Notes: a model not told the origin generated them from the letters alone. A stretch of 64,000 nt of DNA from CAYJFK01 sp964369475 (GCA_964369475.1 CAYJFK010000003.1:1-64000); one strand, 5' to 3'; counted from the first letter of the stretch, positions 7,953-17,105 are shown. Made by a program: numbers and translations.

Positions 7953-9056
7953 TCATTTTAACAGTAGCGGTAAAATAACATCATAAATGCGTTGTGAGGC
8001 ATCGTATATCGCCTCTTTATGGGCGGCCTTTTCCATCTTTTCTCTTGTGTCGCCGTCCTTTAAGAGCCGCTCTATTTCTGCCCACAGCACCTCGCCTGTG
8101 CAGTCTTTTTCTTCTATCAAGACAGCCGCCCCAACATCGGCAAATGCTTTGGCGTTGTGGTATTGGTGGTTATTTGTAACATTGGGCGATGGAATTAAAA
8201 TAGAGGACTTGCCCATAACGGCTATCTCTCCAAGCGTTATCGCCCCTGCCCTTGTGAGCACAATGTCTGCCGCCGCCATAACAAGGTGCATGTCGTAGAT
8301 ATATTCTCTAAGATCTATAAGCGGCAAACTATCAAGCTCTACCCCCATTGCGGCAAGGTCTTGTGGCATCCACTTAATGCCAAACTGACCTGCGGCATGT
8401 ATATGCCTTATACTCTTTGTCGGTGCGTGGAGTTTCATTAGATCCATTACATTTTCGTTAAACGGGCGACTGCCCATACTTCCGCCAAAGGAGAGCAGTA
8501 TCGGCGTATCATCAAGCCCAAGTTTTTTTCTTGCCGCTTTTTTGTCGGCAAATAGAATTTCTTCCCTAATCGGATTGCCGACCAAAATTGCCTCTCTGTC
8601 AAAGAGTTTACGGCTCGCTTCAAAGCTTATCATAAGCTTTGTAACCTTTTTGGCAAGCTTTCTCGTTGTAAGTCCCGGGAATGCATTTTGTTCGTGTATT
8701 GCCGTAGGTATTCCCAAATTGGCCGCTGCAAGCATGCAAGGGCCGCTTACATATCCACCTGTGCCAACGACAATATCGGGGGCAAATTCTCTTAGATATT
8801 TCTTGGATTTTTGGTATGCCGTAACCGCTTTAAAGGCATTTCTGATATTGCGTAAATCGAGCTTTCTGCTAAGGCCGTAAACCTCTACTGTGTGCAGTGG
8901 ATAGCCCGCTTTGGGCACAAGTTTTGACTCTATACCGTACTCTGTACCAAGAAATCTTATGTCGGCATCTTTGTGCCGCTCTTTTATAAAATCGGCTATT
9001 GCAATGGCAGGATTAACATGCCCTGCCGTGCCGCCGCCCGTAAGAAGAACCTTCAC
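7953..9056 (-). CDS. murG: UDP-GlcNAc:MurNAc-pentapeptide-undecaprenol GlcNAc transferase MurG
   Basis: Peripheral membrane GT28 enzyme that adds GlcNAc to lipid I to make lipid II. The N-terminal GGGTAGHVNPAIAIAD loop (7-22) is the family hallmark, followed by GTGGYVSGP, HEQNAFPG and a C-terminal donor site with LTRAGAITLGEIA. 367 residues is normal. The ATG at 9056 lies 6 bases after the ftsW stop. It completes lipid II from the MraY product within the same operon. Confidence 0.97.
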   Translation of the reverse strand: MKVLLTGGGTAGHVNPAIAIADFIKERHKDADIRFLGTEYGIESKLVPKAGYPLHTVEVYGLSRKLDLRNIRNAFKAVTAYQKSKKYLREFAPDIVVGTGGYVSGPCMLAAANLGIPTAIHEQNAFPGLTTRKLAKKVTKLMISFEASRKLFDREAILVGNPIREEILFADKKAARKKLGLDDTPILLSFGGSMGSRPFNENVMDLMKLHAPTKSIRHIHAAGQFGIKWMPQDLAAMGVELDSLPLIDLREYIYDMHLVMAAADIVLTRAGAITLGEIAVMGKSSILIPSPNVTNNHQYHNAKAFADVGAAVLIEEKDCTGEVLWAEIERLLKDGDTREKMEKAAHKEAIYDASQRIYDVILPLLLK

Positions 9057-9062
9057 CTATCA

Positions 9063-10193
9063 TCAGTCCTTTCTTAGGCGGCATCGCCTTGATATTGCAA
9101 GCACAATGCCCATTTCAAACATAAGCATAACGAGCGATGTTCCGCCGTAGCTAAAGAAGGGAAGCGATATGCCTGTGTTTGGCACAAGATTTGTTACAAC
9201 CCCTATATTTAATATCGCCTGTATAGCGACCTGCGTTGTTATACCCGTCACTACAAGCCCTGTAAATCTGTCGGGCGCACGCATGGCTATTACAAAGCCT
9301 CTGTATATTAAAACGGAAAACATTAAAACAATAATTACAGCGCCTATAAGGCCGAGTTCTTCACATGCTATTGCGAAAATAAAATCGTTTTGCGGCTCGG
9401 GGATATAGAGATATTTCTGGCGGCTGTTTCCGATGCCAAGCCCGAAAAGTCCACCGGATCCTATTGCATACAGGCTTTGTATTGTCTGAAATCCGCTACC
9501 CAAGGGATCGATAAAAGGGTCTAGCCATACATTTATTCGTGCCATTGCGTAGTCGCTTATAAATATAACGACAGCAACAGCCGATGCGGCAAAACCTCCT
9601 GCGCCTATAAAGTATATTATCTTTATGCCTCCAACAAACATCATAACGCCGCCTATTACAAGGAGGAGCACCGTTGCCGATATATGACGTTCGAGCGCTA
9701 CCAGTCCGCAAAAAAGGCCAAGGAGCAGTGTGCAGGGCACAAGGCCATTCCAAAATGTGTGTATCGTTCTGTTTAACGACACAATTAGCGCCGCCATGCA
9801 AAGTATTAGGGCAAGTTTGGCAATTTCTGACGGCTGAAAACCAAATAGCCAGCGTCTTGCACCATTCCTAACTGTGCCTATACCGGGAATTAGCACCAGT
9901 ATTAGCGATATTATCGACACGATAAAGGCAGGCATTACAGATAGTTTAAGTAGTTTTGGGGTTAGCACCTTGGAGGTTATAAGCATTGCCGCAAGACCTA
10001 AGGCAAACCACATTAGCTGTTGCTCTATAAAATAGTAGCTGTCGCCAAAACGGTAGAATGCATTTGCATAGCTTGCCGAAAACACCATAACAAGCCCTGT
10101 CGAGCATAGTAGCAAAACAAATACAAGAAAGGGAAGGTCTATGCCGTTGTCTTGCAGTTTTGTCTTTTGTGCTTTTGTGCTTTTCTTTGGCAT
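9063..10193 (-). CDS. ftsW: FtsW-type lipid II polymerase (SEDS family)
   Basis: Polytopic SEDS glycosyltransferase that polymerises lipid II at the septum, partnered by a class B PBP. About ten hydrophobic helices are visible. The family motifs GARRWL, PSEIAKL and the C-terminal PNTGISLPFFSYGGTS are present. The start is ATG at 10193 (MPKKSTKAQ), directly behind AAAGGAGGGG, giving 376 residues; an in-frame ATG further upstream has no such site and overlaps mraY. Position after mraY and before murG favours FtsW over RodA or SpoVE, but these are hard to separate by sequence. Confidence 0.93.
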   Translation of the reverse strand: MPKKSTKAQKTKLQDNGIDLPFLVFVLLLCSTGLVMVFSASYANAFYRFGDSYYFIEQQLMWFALGLAAMLITSKVLTPKLLKLSVMPAFIVSIISLILVLIPGIGTVRNGARRWLFGFQPSEIAKLALILCMAALIVSLNRTIHTFWNGLVPCTLLLGLFCGLVALERHISATVLLLVIGGVMMFVGGIKIIYFIGAGGFAASAVAVVIFISDYAMARINVWLDPFIDPLGSGFQTIQSLYAIGSGGLFGLGIGNSRQKYLYIPEPQNDFIFAIACEELGLIGAVIIVLMFSVLIYRGFVIAMRAPDRFTGLVVTGITTQVAIQAILNIGVVTNLVPNTGISLPFFSYGGTSLVMLMFEMGIVLAISRRCRLRKD

Positions 10194-10219
10194 ATTTTCC
10201 CCTCCTTTTATAGTATAAT

Positions 10220-11194
10220 CTACATTCCGAAGAAATTTGTATAACCAAGCCACGCCAGTATGCAAAGCATTACCGAGGTTAGAGAAAATGTTATAACGAC
10301 CTTGTTCTCGCTAAAGCCGCTCATTTCAAAGTGATGGTGCATGGGTGCCATTTTAAAGAGCCTTTTGCCGCCTGTCGCCTTAAAGTATCCCACTTGGAGT
10401 ATTACGGATAACGCTTCGAGCACATAAACACCGCCGCATATAAGCAGTATCACAGGCATTCCCGAGGCAAAGGCAAGCCCTGCCACTATACCGCCTATAA
10501 AGAGCGAGCCTGTGTCCCCCATAAAGACCTTAGCCGGTTTTATGTTAAATGGAATAAACCCGAGCAGTCCGCCGAGCAGTGCCGCTGCCACCGTGTAGAG
10601 CGACGATGCTTCGAGTGATAGTGATATTGCTATAAACAAAATGGCAACAGGGAGCGAAACACATGTTGCAAGCCCGTCGAGCCCATCTGTTAGGTTTACT
10701 GCGTTTACAGTGCCTACAATTACGACAAGGGCAAAGGGGTAAAAGAGCAGTCCTAAATCTATCGACATGTTTATAAAGGGAATTGCCACATCTGTCGAGA
10801 GCAGACCCGATCCTCCCATTGCCGCTATATAGGCAACCCCTGCCAGTATTTGCAGTATTAGCTTTTGGCGAGAGGTAAGCCCCAAGTTACGCTTTTTTAC
10901 GACCTTTATATAGTCGTCGGCAAATCCGACAAAGCCAAAGGATATACCACAGAGCAGTGTTATCAGCGCAAGGCGATCAAAATTCGTTACAAATGTTGCT
11001 ACAATAGCCCCTGTTATGCCAAGAGCAAAGGCAAGGCCACCCATTGTTGGTATGCCCGACTTGCTTTGGTGCCACGAAGGGCCCACTTCTCTGATAGATT
11101 GCCCAAATTTAAGCCGTCTTAGCATGGGAATTAAAAATGGCAGTGTAGCCGCTGTCAGAATAAATGCGACTATCGGGGTTATAGGGGAAATCAT
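10220..11194 (-). CDS. mraY: Phospho-N-acetylmuramoyl-pentapeptide transferase MraY
   Basis: Integral membrane enzyme that transfers phospho-MurNAc-pentapeptide to undecaprenyl phosphate, forming lipid I. Signatures include ADDYIKV in the first third, GDTGSLFIGG, and the cytoplasmic MAPMHHHFE loop near the C-terminus. 324 residues with about ten helices is normal. The ATG overlaps the murE stop by 4 bases (ATGA), so the two are coupled. In most Clostridia murF precedes mraY and murD follows it; here murE precedes and ftsW follows directly. Confidence 0.97.
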   Translation of the reverse strand: MISPITPIVAFILTAATLPFLIPMLRRLKFGQSIREVGPSWHQSKSGIPTMGGLAFALGITGAIVATFVTNFDRLALITLLCGISFGFVGFADDYIKVVKKRNLGLTSRQKLILQILAGVAYIAAMGGSGLLSTDVAIPFINMSIDLGLLFYPFALVVIVGTVNAVNLTDGLDGLATCVSLPVAILFIAISLSLEASSLYTVAAALLGGLLGFIPFNIKPAKVFMGDTGSLFIGGIVAGLAFASGMPVILLICGGVYVLEALSVILQVGYFKATGGKRLFKMAPMHHHFEMSGFSENKVVITFSLTSVMLCILAWLGYTNFFGM

Positions 11195-12624
11195 ACCTTC
11201 CCACCCAAGATATCCTTAACTATCTCCCTCTCGTCGAAGTCGAACTTCTCTGTGCCGATAATCTGATATGTCTCGTGCCCCTTGCCTGCGATTAGTATCG
11301 TATCGCCCTCTTTTGCCTCTGCCATTGCATGGGCTATTGCCTCTTTGCGGTTTGTTACGACTTTATGAGGCACCTTTGTGCCCTCTACTCCGGCATATGC
11401 ATCGGCAATAATGCGCTCGGGGTCCTCTGTTCTTGGGTTGTCGCTCGTTAGTACAAAGTAGTCGGAAAAAGACTCTGCCGCCTTTGCCATAAGAGGCCTT
11501 TTCGAGCGGTCTCTGTCGCCGCCGCAACCAAAGACTGTAATAATGCGACCTTTGCTAATTCCCTTTAATGCACGGCCGATGTTGAGTAGCGAGTCGGGGG
11601 TGTGGGAGTAGTCTATATATACCGTGTATGGGGTATCTGTCGGCACGATTTCTATTCTGCCCTTAATGCCCTTAGCGGTAAGAAGGGATGCCGCCGCTTC
11701 TTTTAACGGTATGCCTATAAGTGTTGCACCCGTTATTGCAGCAAGAGTGTTGTATACATTAAATTCACCGGGAAGTGCCGCCTTTACCCTTGCTATATTG
11801 CCCTTTTCGACCGCTTGATATTCTATTCCATCTACCTTTAAGGCGATATTTTTAGCAGTCATATCGGCACTATCTGCCTTTATGGAGTATGTCACGGTCT
11901 TTTCTGCCTTGCTCATTAAGAGTATTTTATTTGTCGCCTCGTCGTCGTAGTTTAGCGCCGCACTTTTACTTATTTCAAATAGCTTTGCCTTTGCGGCGAG
12001 ATAGCTTGCCATGTCGCCGTGATAATCGAGATGATCTTGTGTTAGATTTGTAAATATGCCGCACTCGAATGTCATGCCGCCGACACGCTTTTGATCAAGT
12101 GCGTGCGACGATACTTCCATAACGCAGTGGGTGCAACCTGCCTCGACCATTTCGGCAAATGCGCCGTGCAGTTCCATTGCATCGGGGGTAGTTACATCGG
12201 CATCGTATACACGAGAGCCCGTGTCTATCGAGATCGTTCCGACAAGGCCGCACTTGCCGCCTGTGCTATCTATTATGTGCTTTATAAGACAAGCTGTCGA
12301 GGTTTTGCCGTTTGTGCCTGTTACCCCTACAAGCTTTAGCTTTGCGGCAGGGCTTTTGTACCAAGCATCGGCCATAAGAGAGTATGCAAGGCGAGAGTCG
12401 TCGACAAGTATAACTCCCTCGCCACGCTCGGCGATAACTGCGGCAGCCCCTGCCGCCTTTGCCTTTTCTATATACTCGTGCCCGTCTGCCTTTGTGCCTG
12501 TTATCGCAACAAAGACCATGCCCTCTTTTACCTTGCGGCTGTCTGCCGTTATGCCCGTTATTATGGCATCTTGATCTATCTTAGATGCGTAGTCTACATT
12601 CTTTAAAAGTTCGCCTAATTTCAT
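11191..12624 (-). CDS. murE: UDP-MurNAc-tripeptide synthetase MurE, meso-DAP type
   Basis: Cytoplasmic ATP-dependent ligase that adds the third stem-peptide residue to UDP-MurNAc-L-Ala-D-Glu. The ATP loop VTGTNGKTS is at 101-109. The specificity motif reads DNPRTEDP (from residue 395), the form associated with meso-diaminopimelate rather than L-lysine. The C-terminal GKGHE motif is present. 477 residues is normal. ATG at 12624, with GAGGAG upstream, 24 bases after the PBP stop. It agrees with a diaminopimelate decarboxylase (lysA) at 47 kb. Confidence 0.97.
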   Translation of the reverse strand: MKLGELLKNVDYASKIDQDAIITGITADSRKVKEGMVFVAITGTKADGHEYIEKAKAAGAAAVIAERGEGVILVDDSRLAYSLMADAWYKSPAAKLKLVGVTGTNGKTSTACLIKHIIDSTGGKCGLVGTISIDTGSRVYDADVTTPDAMELHGAFAEMVEAGCTHCVMEVSSHALDQKRVGGMTFECGIFTNLTQDHLDYHGDMASYLAAKAKLFEISKSAALNYDDEATNKILLMSKAEKTVTYSIKADSADMTAKNIALKVDGIEYQAVEKGNIARVKAALPGEFNVYNTLAAITGATLIGIPLKEAAASLLTAKGIKGRIEIVPTDTPYTVYIDYSHTPDSLLNIGRALKGISKGRIITVFGCGGDRDRSKRPLMAKAAESFSDYFVLTSDNPRTEDPERIIADAYAGVEGTKVPHKVVTNRKEAIAHAMAEAKEGDTILIAGKGHETYQIIGTEKFDFDEREIVKDILGGKV

Positions 12625-12648
12625 CTCTCGTCTCCTCTTGCACTTTAG

Positions 12649-14895
12649 CTAAACCCCCGACGACTGCCAGTCTACCTCCTCGGGGCTTACAAATTCCACC
12701 TCTATAACATCGCCTTCGTTTGCAAATGTTCCGGCGGCAGGGCTCTGGGTGCTCGCAATTGCCCCTCCGCTTGTATCATTGCCCGATACACGAATGTTAA
12801 AACCGGCATTTTCCAAAACTCTTGTGGCATCGCTCTCGGAAAGACCCGAAAGATCGGGCACTTCGATTAGATTTGTCATGCCTTCTTCGGTGTAAAGCAG
12901 TATCTTGCCCCCCTCGGAAAGCTTGTCGTTGCCCTTGGGGATTTGGGTTAGAACACTGCTACCGTCCCCCATAACTGTCGGGACAAAGCCGCCACTTATT
13001 ACTATTTCTCGTGCCTCGTCTATCGACATGCCCTCGACATTCGGAACTGTCCTCTCTAGCGAGGCAAGTTCTTCCTCGGTGTACTGCGGCATTATGCCCA
13101 TGTATGGCAAAATATCGGCAAACATCTTGCCAACTGTTGGAGCTGCAATTATACCGCCTGATGGGTTTGGCACATCGGGCTCGTCTAAGAGGAGCAGTAT
13201 TGCTATTTGCGGATCGTCTGCAGGTGCAAAACCGCAAAATGATGCAATGCGCTTGTCGGCTATTCCCTCCTCGTTTTTTTGGTCGATCTTCTCGGAAGTA
13301 CCTGTCTTTCCGCCTATGCTGTATCCCTTAACAGCGGCATTGCTACCCGTACCTTCCGAAACAACACGCTCTACCAAATCTTGCATTATAACCGAAACTT
13401 CTTCCGATATTACCTGCCTTACAGGCTCTGTTTCAAAGTCCTCTATAACATTTCCATCGTCGTCTATAACCTTAGATGCAATGTGCGGCTCTACAACGTA
13501 ACCGCCGTTTATGGTTGCGGCTACCGCCGTTATCATTTGGATTGGCGTAACCTTAAATGTCTGTCCGAAAGAGGTTACCGCAACTTCTACAACGCCCTGC
13601 TCAAATGTCTCCTCGTTGTGGAAAATACCGTTAGCCTCGCCATACAGATCTATACCTGTACGCTCCATAAGCCCGTATGCCTCTATGTATTCATAAAATG
13701 CCTCGCCGCCTATTCTTGCGCCGAGCTCCATCATAACAGGGTTGCAAGAATTTGCTATGCCTTCTGCCACGGTCTGAACTCCGTGCCCTGTGCGCTTCCA
13801 ACAGTGTATCCTTGTTCCTGCCACCGTCATCGAGCCTGTGCAGTTAAAGGTTTCGTTTAGGTCTACAACATCTTCTTCGAGAGCTATGGCCGTCGTTAAA
13901 ATTTTAAAAACAGACCCCGGCTCGTATGTGTCGGCTATTGCCTTGTTTCGCCAAGAGGATTGCCATATCTCCATAAGACGAGTGCTGTAATCCTCACCCG
14001 ACAGAGCGTCGAGCTCGAGCATCAACTGCTCGTCGGTTATCTCTCTCGGATCGTTTAGATCGTACGCAGGATATGTCGACATTGCAAGGATTTCTCCTGT
14101 GTTTACCTCCATTACAATGGCGGTCGCCCTTTGCTGAACGCTGTATTCGTTAACGGCAAATTCGAGATTTTTCTCCACAAAGTGCTGTATGCCCTCATCG
14201 ATCGTGAGGACAAGGTTGTAGCCGTTTTTGGCATCTATATACTGCTCGTACTTAAATGGCATGTTAGTGCCCTGAGCATTTTTTAGTGTTATTATGCGCC
14301 CAGGTTGACCCATTAGAATATCGTCGTAGTATGCCTCCACACCCTCTATTCCCACTCCGTCTATATCTGTAAAGCCTATTACATGGGCGGCAAAACTGCC
14401 ATAGGGGTAGTAGCGCTTCGAGTCCTCGGCAAGCGCTATGCAAGACAGGTCGTTTTCGCTTATAAACGTTCGAACCTCGTCTGCTTCTTCCTTTTCTACT
14501 TGACGAAGTATAACCTCGTAGTAGTTGTCTGCCTTTGTTTTGTTTAGAACAGTGTCGTAGTCTACCCCAAGAATTTCAGATAGTCCCTGCGCCACAAGTG
14601 TCTGTGTGGCGGCATCGTCTTTGCTTATATATTTTGGGGCGATATATACCGTTTCGGTCGATGCAGATACCGCAAGCGCCTTTAGGTTTCTATCGTATAT
14701 TGTCCCTCTTTTGGGTGGGATTTCGGTATCTCTAACCTGCTGATCGATTGCCCTTGCTTGATATTCTTCATGTTTTAATACCTGAAGATTAAATAGCTGT
14801 AAGGTTATTGTACCAAAGCAAATAATTGTAAATACAATAAGCACAAATGTTATTCGTGCCTTCATCATTTTAGATAGCGTGCTCTCTTTTGGCAT
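12649..14895 (-). CDS. Class B penicillin-binding protein with two PASTA domains (PBP2X/SpoVD type)
   Basis: D,D-transpeptidase that crosslinks peptidoglycan outside the membrane. One N-terminal helix (about 13-35), a PBP dimerisation domain, then the transpeptidase with SVFK (Ser328 as nucleophile), SCN (383-385) and KTG (530-532). Two C-terminal PASTA repeats lie at about 616-672 and 677-742. 748 residues fits division PBPs or sporulation SpoVD. It is the only class B PBP in the dcw cluster, so it may be the FtsW partner in vegetative division. The ATG is preceded by a GGGGGTGAC site. Confidence 0.93.
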   Translation of the reverse strand: MPKESTLSKMMKARITFVLIVFTIICFGTITLQLFNLQVLKHEEYQARAIDQQVRDTEIPPKRGTIYDRNLKALAVSASTETVYIAPKYISKDDAATQTLVAQGLSEILGVDYDTVLNKTKADNYYEVILRQVEKEEADEVRTFISENDLSCIALAEDSKRYYPYGSFAAHVIGFTDIDGVGIEGVEAYYDDILMGQPGRIITLKNAQGTNMPFKYEQYIDAKNGYNLVLTIDEGIQHFVEKNLEFAVNEYSVQQRATAIVMEVNTGEILAMSTYPAYDLNDPREITDEQLMLELDALSGEDYSTRLMEIWQSSWRNKAIADTYEPGSVFKILTTAIALEEDVVDLNETFNCTGSMTVAGTRIHCWKRTGHGVQTVAEGIANSCNPVMMELGARIGGEAFYEYIEAYGLMERTGIDLYGEANGIFHNEETFEQGVVEVAVTSFGQTFKVTPIQMITAVAATINGGYVVEPHIASKVIDDDGNVIEDFETEPVRQVISEEVSVIMQDLVERVVSEGTGSNAAVKGYSIGGKTGTSEKIDQKNEEGIADKRIASFCGFAPADDPQIAILLLLDEPDVPNPSGGIIAAPTVGKMFADILPYMGIMPQYTEEELASLERTVPNVEGMSIDEAREIVISGGFVPTVMGDGSSVLTQIPKGNDKLSEGGKILLYTEEGMTNLIEVPDLSGLSESDATRVLENAGFNIRVSGNDTSGGAIASTQSPAAGTFANEGDVIEVEFVSPEEVDWQSSGV

Positions 14896-14939
14896 GTGGC
14901 GTCACCCCCTTTTATGAATTATATTATTATAGGTCACCA

Positions 14940-14968
14940 CATATGCAGGAAGATACTCCCTGCATATG
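14940..14968. repeat. Perfect 10-bp inverted repeat upstream of the dcw PBP gene
   Basis: Arms CATATGCAGG and CCTGCATATG with a 9-base spacer, about 45 bases upstream of the PBP ATG and just upstream of two overlapping TATAAT-like boxes. There is no T-run, so an operator or mRNA structure is more likely than a terminator. The rest of 14896-15045 holds a second imperfect repeat (around 15021-15045) after the ftsL stop. Confidence 0.5.
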
Positions 14969-15045
14969 GCCATGATGATTGATAGATAAAATCAGGGAAC
15001 ACTTTTAAAGGGTGAGCGACTTGGATAAATATCTCCAAGCATTTA

Positions 15046-15579
15046 TCAGCTCATGTACTCCCCAAGGCGAATGAGTAGATTTTCGGCCGTGTCGGTCGCT
15101 TTGCCTATAAAGCCTCTCTCGTCCTCTATTACATTGCCTGTGTCTTCCGAAGTTAGATCGACATAGATTATCTGATCTTGCTCTACCTTGTGCATGTATA
15201 GCTCGGAGGTCGCTATTTCTTCTATATCCTTTAGGTTTGTGCGCATGTCAAGTTCCGCTTGCATACGCTTTTGATCGTTTAAAAGTTGCTCGTTTTGGTT
15301 CTTCAGTTTCGAGCTTTCGGATGTAAGTTCTGTTAGCTCTGTATAGCTCGACACTATGCCGACAAGCATGGCAATTACAGATGCGGATATTACCACACCT
15401 TTAAGAAAGCCTCTCCTAAGCTCTGCTTTGCGGCGCCTGTCGACAATCGAAGTAACTTCTGTTCTCTTGTCACTGCGGTGCGCAACGTCAAAGGCTGACA
15501 TGTCGTATCCTACACTTACCTTCTCAGCAAGCGCACCGTTTGTATATCCACCGCTATTTCTCTCGTTCCCCTTATTCAT
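15046..15579 (-). CDS. ftsL: FtsL-like septum initiator protein
   Basis: A 177-residue bitopic protein: a polar N-terminus of about 60 residues with a basic patch (RRRKAELRR), one helix (VVISASVIAMLVGIV) and a leucine-zipper coiled coil, followed by a region containing SELYMHKVEQDQIIYV that resembles the conserved end of FtsL/DivIC proteins. Such proteins assemble with FtsQ and activate FtsW and its PBP. Sequence similarity in this family is low, so the call depends on topology and its location between rsmH and the PBP gene. ATG with AAGGGGTGCGA upstream. Confidence 0.82.
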   Translation of the reverse strand: MNKGNERNSGGYTNGALAEKVSVGYDMSAFDVAHRSDKRTEVTSIVDRRRKAELRRGFLKGVVISASVIAMLVGIVSSYTELTELTSESSKLKNQNEQLLNDQKRMQAELDMRTNLKDIEEIATSELYMHKVEQDQIIYVDLTSEDTGNVIEDERGFIGKATDTAENLLIRLGEYMS

Positions 15580-15632
15580 TTCGCACCCCTTTTTTATATA
15601 ATTGTGTATTTTTCACTGCTCAAGCATTAGTT

Positions 15633-16562
15633 TTATACCCTCTGTGCCACCCTAAGTTTTGCGCTTTTACTTCTCGAATTTTCCTCAAGCTCGATCTCGC
15701 TTGGCAAGATAGGCTTTCTTGAAACGAGCTTTAAAGCAGGCTTTATACCGCATACACATATGGGAAGTTTTGGCGGACAAATACAGCCTTTAACAAGTCT
15801 TGCAAATGTCTCTTTTACTATCCTATCTTCAAGAGAATGGAAGGTTATTATCGAAATTCTGCCACCTTCATTCATGGCACTACATGCATCTTCTATTGCG
15901 CCTGCTATCGCATCGAGCTCGCCGTTTACCTCTATTCTTATTGCCTGAAATGTCCTCTTAGCTGGGTGACCGCCCTCTCTTTTTGCTACGGTCGGCACTG
16001 CGCTGTCTATAACTTTGGCAAGCTCTCCCGTCGTTAAAATGGGGGATTGCTCCCTTTTTTTTATTATGGCGGCCGCTATGCGCCTTGCAAATTTTTCTTC
16101 GCCGTACTTAAACAAAATATCTACAAGGCGCTCCTCTGTGTATGTCGCCACGACCTCTGCCGCTGTAATGCCTGTCTCTCTATTCATGCGCATGTCGAGC
16201 GGCGCATCTCTCATGTAGGAAAAACCTCTGTCGGTGTCGTCGAGCTGAAAGGAGGATACACCAAGATCGAGCAAAAATCCGTCTATTTTTTCTATGTTAA
16301 GCTCTCTTAATATGTCGCCGACATTTCTAAAGTCGTCCTTTACATATGTAACGACATCGCTGTATGGGGCGAGCTTTTCCTTTGCCCTTGAATGGGCATA
16401 GTCGTCCTTATCGATGGCTATAAGACGGCCACCTGTAAGCTTTGCCGCAATCTCACTGCTGTGACCGCCGCCGCCCATTGTGCCGTCTATATAAATGCCA
16501 TTCGGTTTTATGTCAAGCCCGTCGACCGCTTCCTTTAGCATGACGGGGTAGTGGCTATACAT
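15633..16562 (-). CDS. rsmH: 16S rRNA (cytosine1402-N4)-methyltransferase RsmH
   Basis: SAM-dependent enzyme that methylates C1402 in the ribosomal P-site. The SAM loop GTMGGGGHS is at about 28-36, DLGVSSFQLDD and RGFSYMRDAPLDMRMN follow, and the C-terminal EENSRSKSAKLRVA is typical. 309 residues is normal. The ATG overlaps the mraZ stop by 8 bases. It occupies its standard second place in the dcw operon. Confidence 0.97.
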   Translation of the reverse strand: MYSHYPVMLKEAVDGLDIKPNGIYIDGTMGGGGHSSEIAAKLTGGRLIAIDKDDYAHSRAKEKLAPYSDVVTYVKDDFRNVGDILRELNIEKIDGFLLDLGVSSFQLDDTDRGFSYMRDAPLDMRMNRETGITAAEVVATYTEERLVDILFKYGEEKFARRIAAAIIKKREQSPILTTGELAKVIDSAVPTVAKREGGHPAKRTFQAIRIEVNGELDAIAGAIEDACSAMNEGGRISIITFHSLEDRIVKETFARLVKGCICPPKLPICVCGIKPALKLVSRKPILPSEIELEENSRSKSAKLRVAQRV

Positions 16563-16974
16563 CTCTCATCTCCAAAAGCTCTAATATGTCCTCGTCGTTT
16601 ATATTGTCGTCGTACGATTCAAGCTTAGCAGCATCCCATATCTCGGCACGCTTTTCTACGCCGATAACAACGACCTCTTTCACGAGCTCTGCCTTTTTCC
16701 TTAGGTTTAGCGGAATTATAATTCTGCCTTGCGCATCGGGTATGGCAAGCTCTGCATTCGAGAAAAAGTACCGCTCCATCTTGCTTGCCGCCGACATCGG
16801 TTGCTCTCCGACCTTCTTAACAAGCTTGTCCCACTCCTCTTTACCGTAGAGTGCCACACAACCGTCGAGCCCTCTTGTCATCATGATGAAGTCGCCAAAA
16901 TGCTCCCTGAATTTAAGGGGTAGGATAACACGCCCTTTGCTGTCCATATTATGCGCCGATCTGCCTATAAGCAT
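16555..16974 (-). CDS. mraZ: Transcriptional regulator MraZ
   Basis: DNA-binding repressor of the dcw operon with two AbrB-like halves. The N-terminus MLIGRSAHNMDSKGRV and a second copy around AIPDAQGRIIIPLNLR are the family repeat. The start is ATG at 16974, preceded by GGGGGTGATGAC; a longer frame from a GTG at 16998 would overlap the operator repeats. 139 residues is normal. Four TGG triplets spaced exactly 10 bases apart lie immediately upstream, with a fifth in register, which fits autoregulation by MraZ. Confidence 0.95.
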   Translation of the reverse strand: MLIGRSAHNMDSKGRVILPLKFREHFGDFIMMTRGLDGCVALYGKEEWDKLVKKVGEQPMSAASKMERYFFSNAELAIPDAQGRIIIPLNLRKKAELVKEVVVIGVEKRAEIWDAAKLESYDDNINDEDILELLEMRDV

Positions 16975-16984
16975 GTCATCACCC

Positions 16985-17037
16985 CCACTCATCACCATTT
17001 AACGCCACAAATCACCACTGATATAAATATAATACCA
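16985..17037 (-). promoter_or_regulatory. MraZ operator: phased TGG repeats
   Basis: On the minus strand TGG occurs at 17037-17035, 17017-17015, 17007-17005, 16997-16995 and 16987-16985. The last four are exactly 10 bases apart and the first is 20 bases away, thus in register with one box missing. MraZ is known to bind such 10-base-spaced G-rich direct repeats. The boxes run from the promoter spacer through the 5' UTR to the Shine-Dalgarno. Confidence 0.8.
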
Positions 17038-17056
17038 CATATTTTTATTTTTGCAA
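17029..17056 (-). promoter_or_regulatory. dcw (mraZ) promoter
   Basis: Minus-strand TTGCAA (17056-17051) and TATTAT (17034-17029) with a 16-base spacer. It overlaps the upstream MraZ box and lies between the tandem terminators and mraZ. Confidence 0.65.
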
Positions 17057-17083
17057 GAGGAATTTGTTAAGAAAAAAAGTAAA

Positions 17084-17105
17084 AACCCCTCGAAACCGAG
17101 GGGTT
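17084..17105 (-). terminator. Second terminator between the coaD operon and mraZ
   Basis: Perfect 9-bp hairpin (arms AACCCCTCG and CGAGGGGTT, 4-base loop) followed on the minus strand by TTTTTACTTTTTTT. It insulates mraZ from upstream transcription. Confidence 0.88.

Noticed and set aside
12905..13501. 198-codon plus-strand frame opposite the division PBP gene
   Set aside because: Antisense shadow of a clear transpeptidase gene with all catalytic motifs; no ribosome site.
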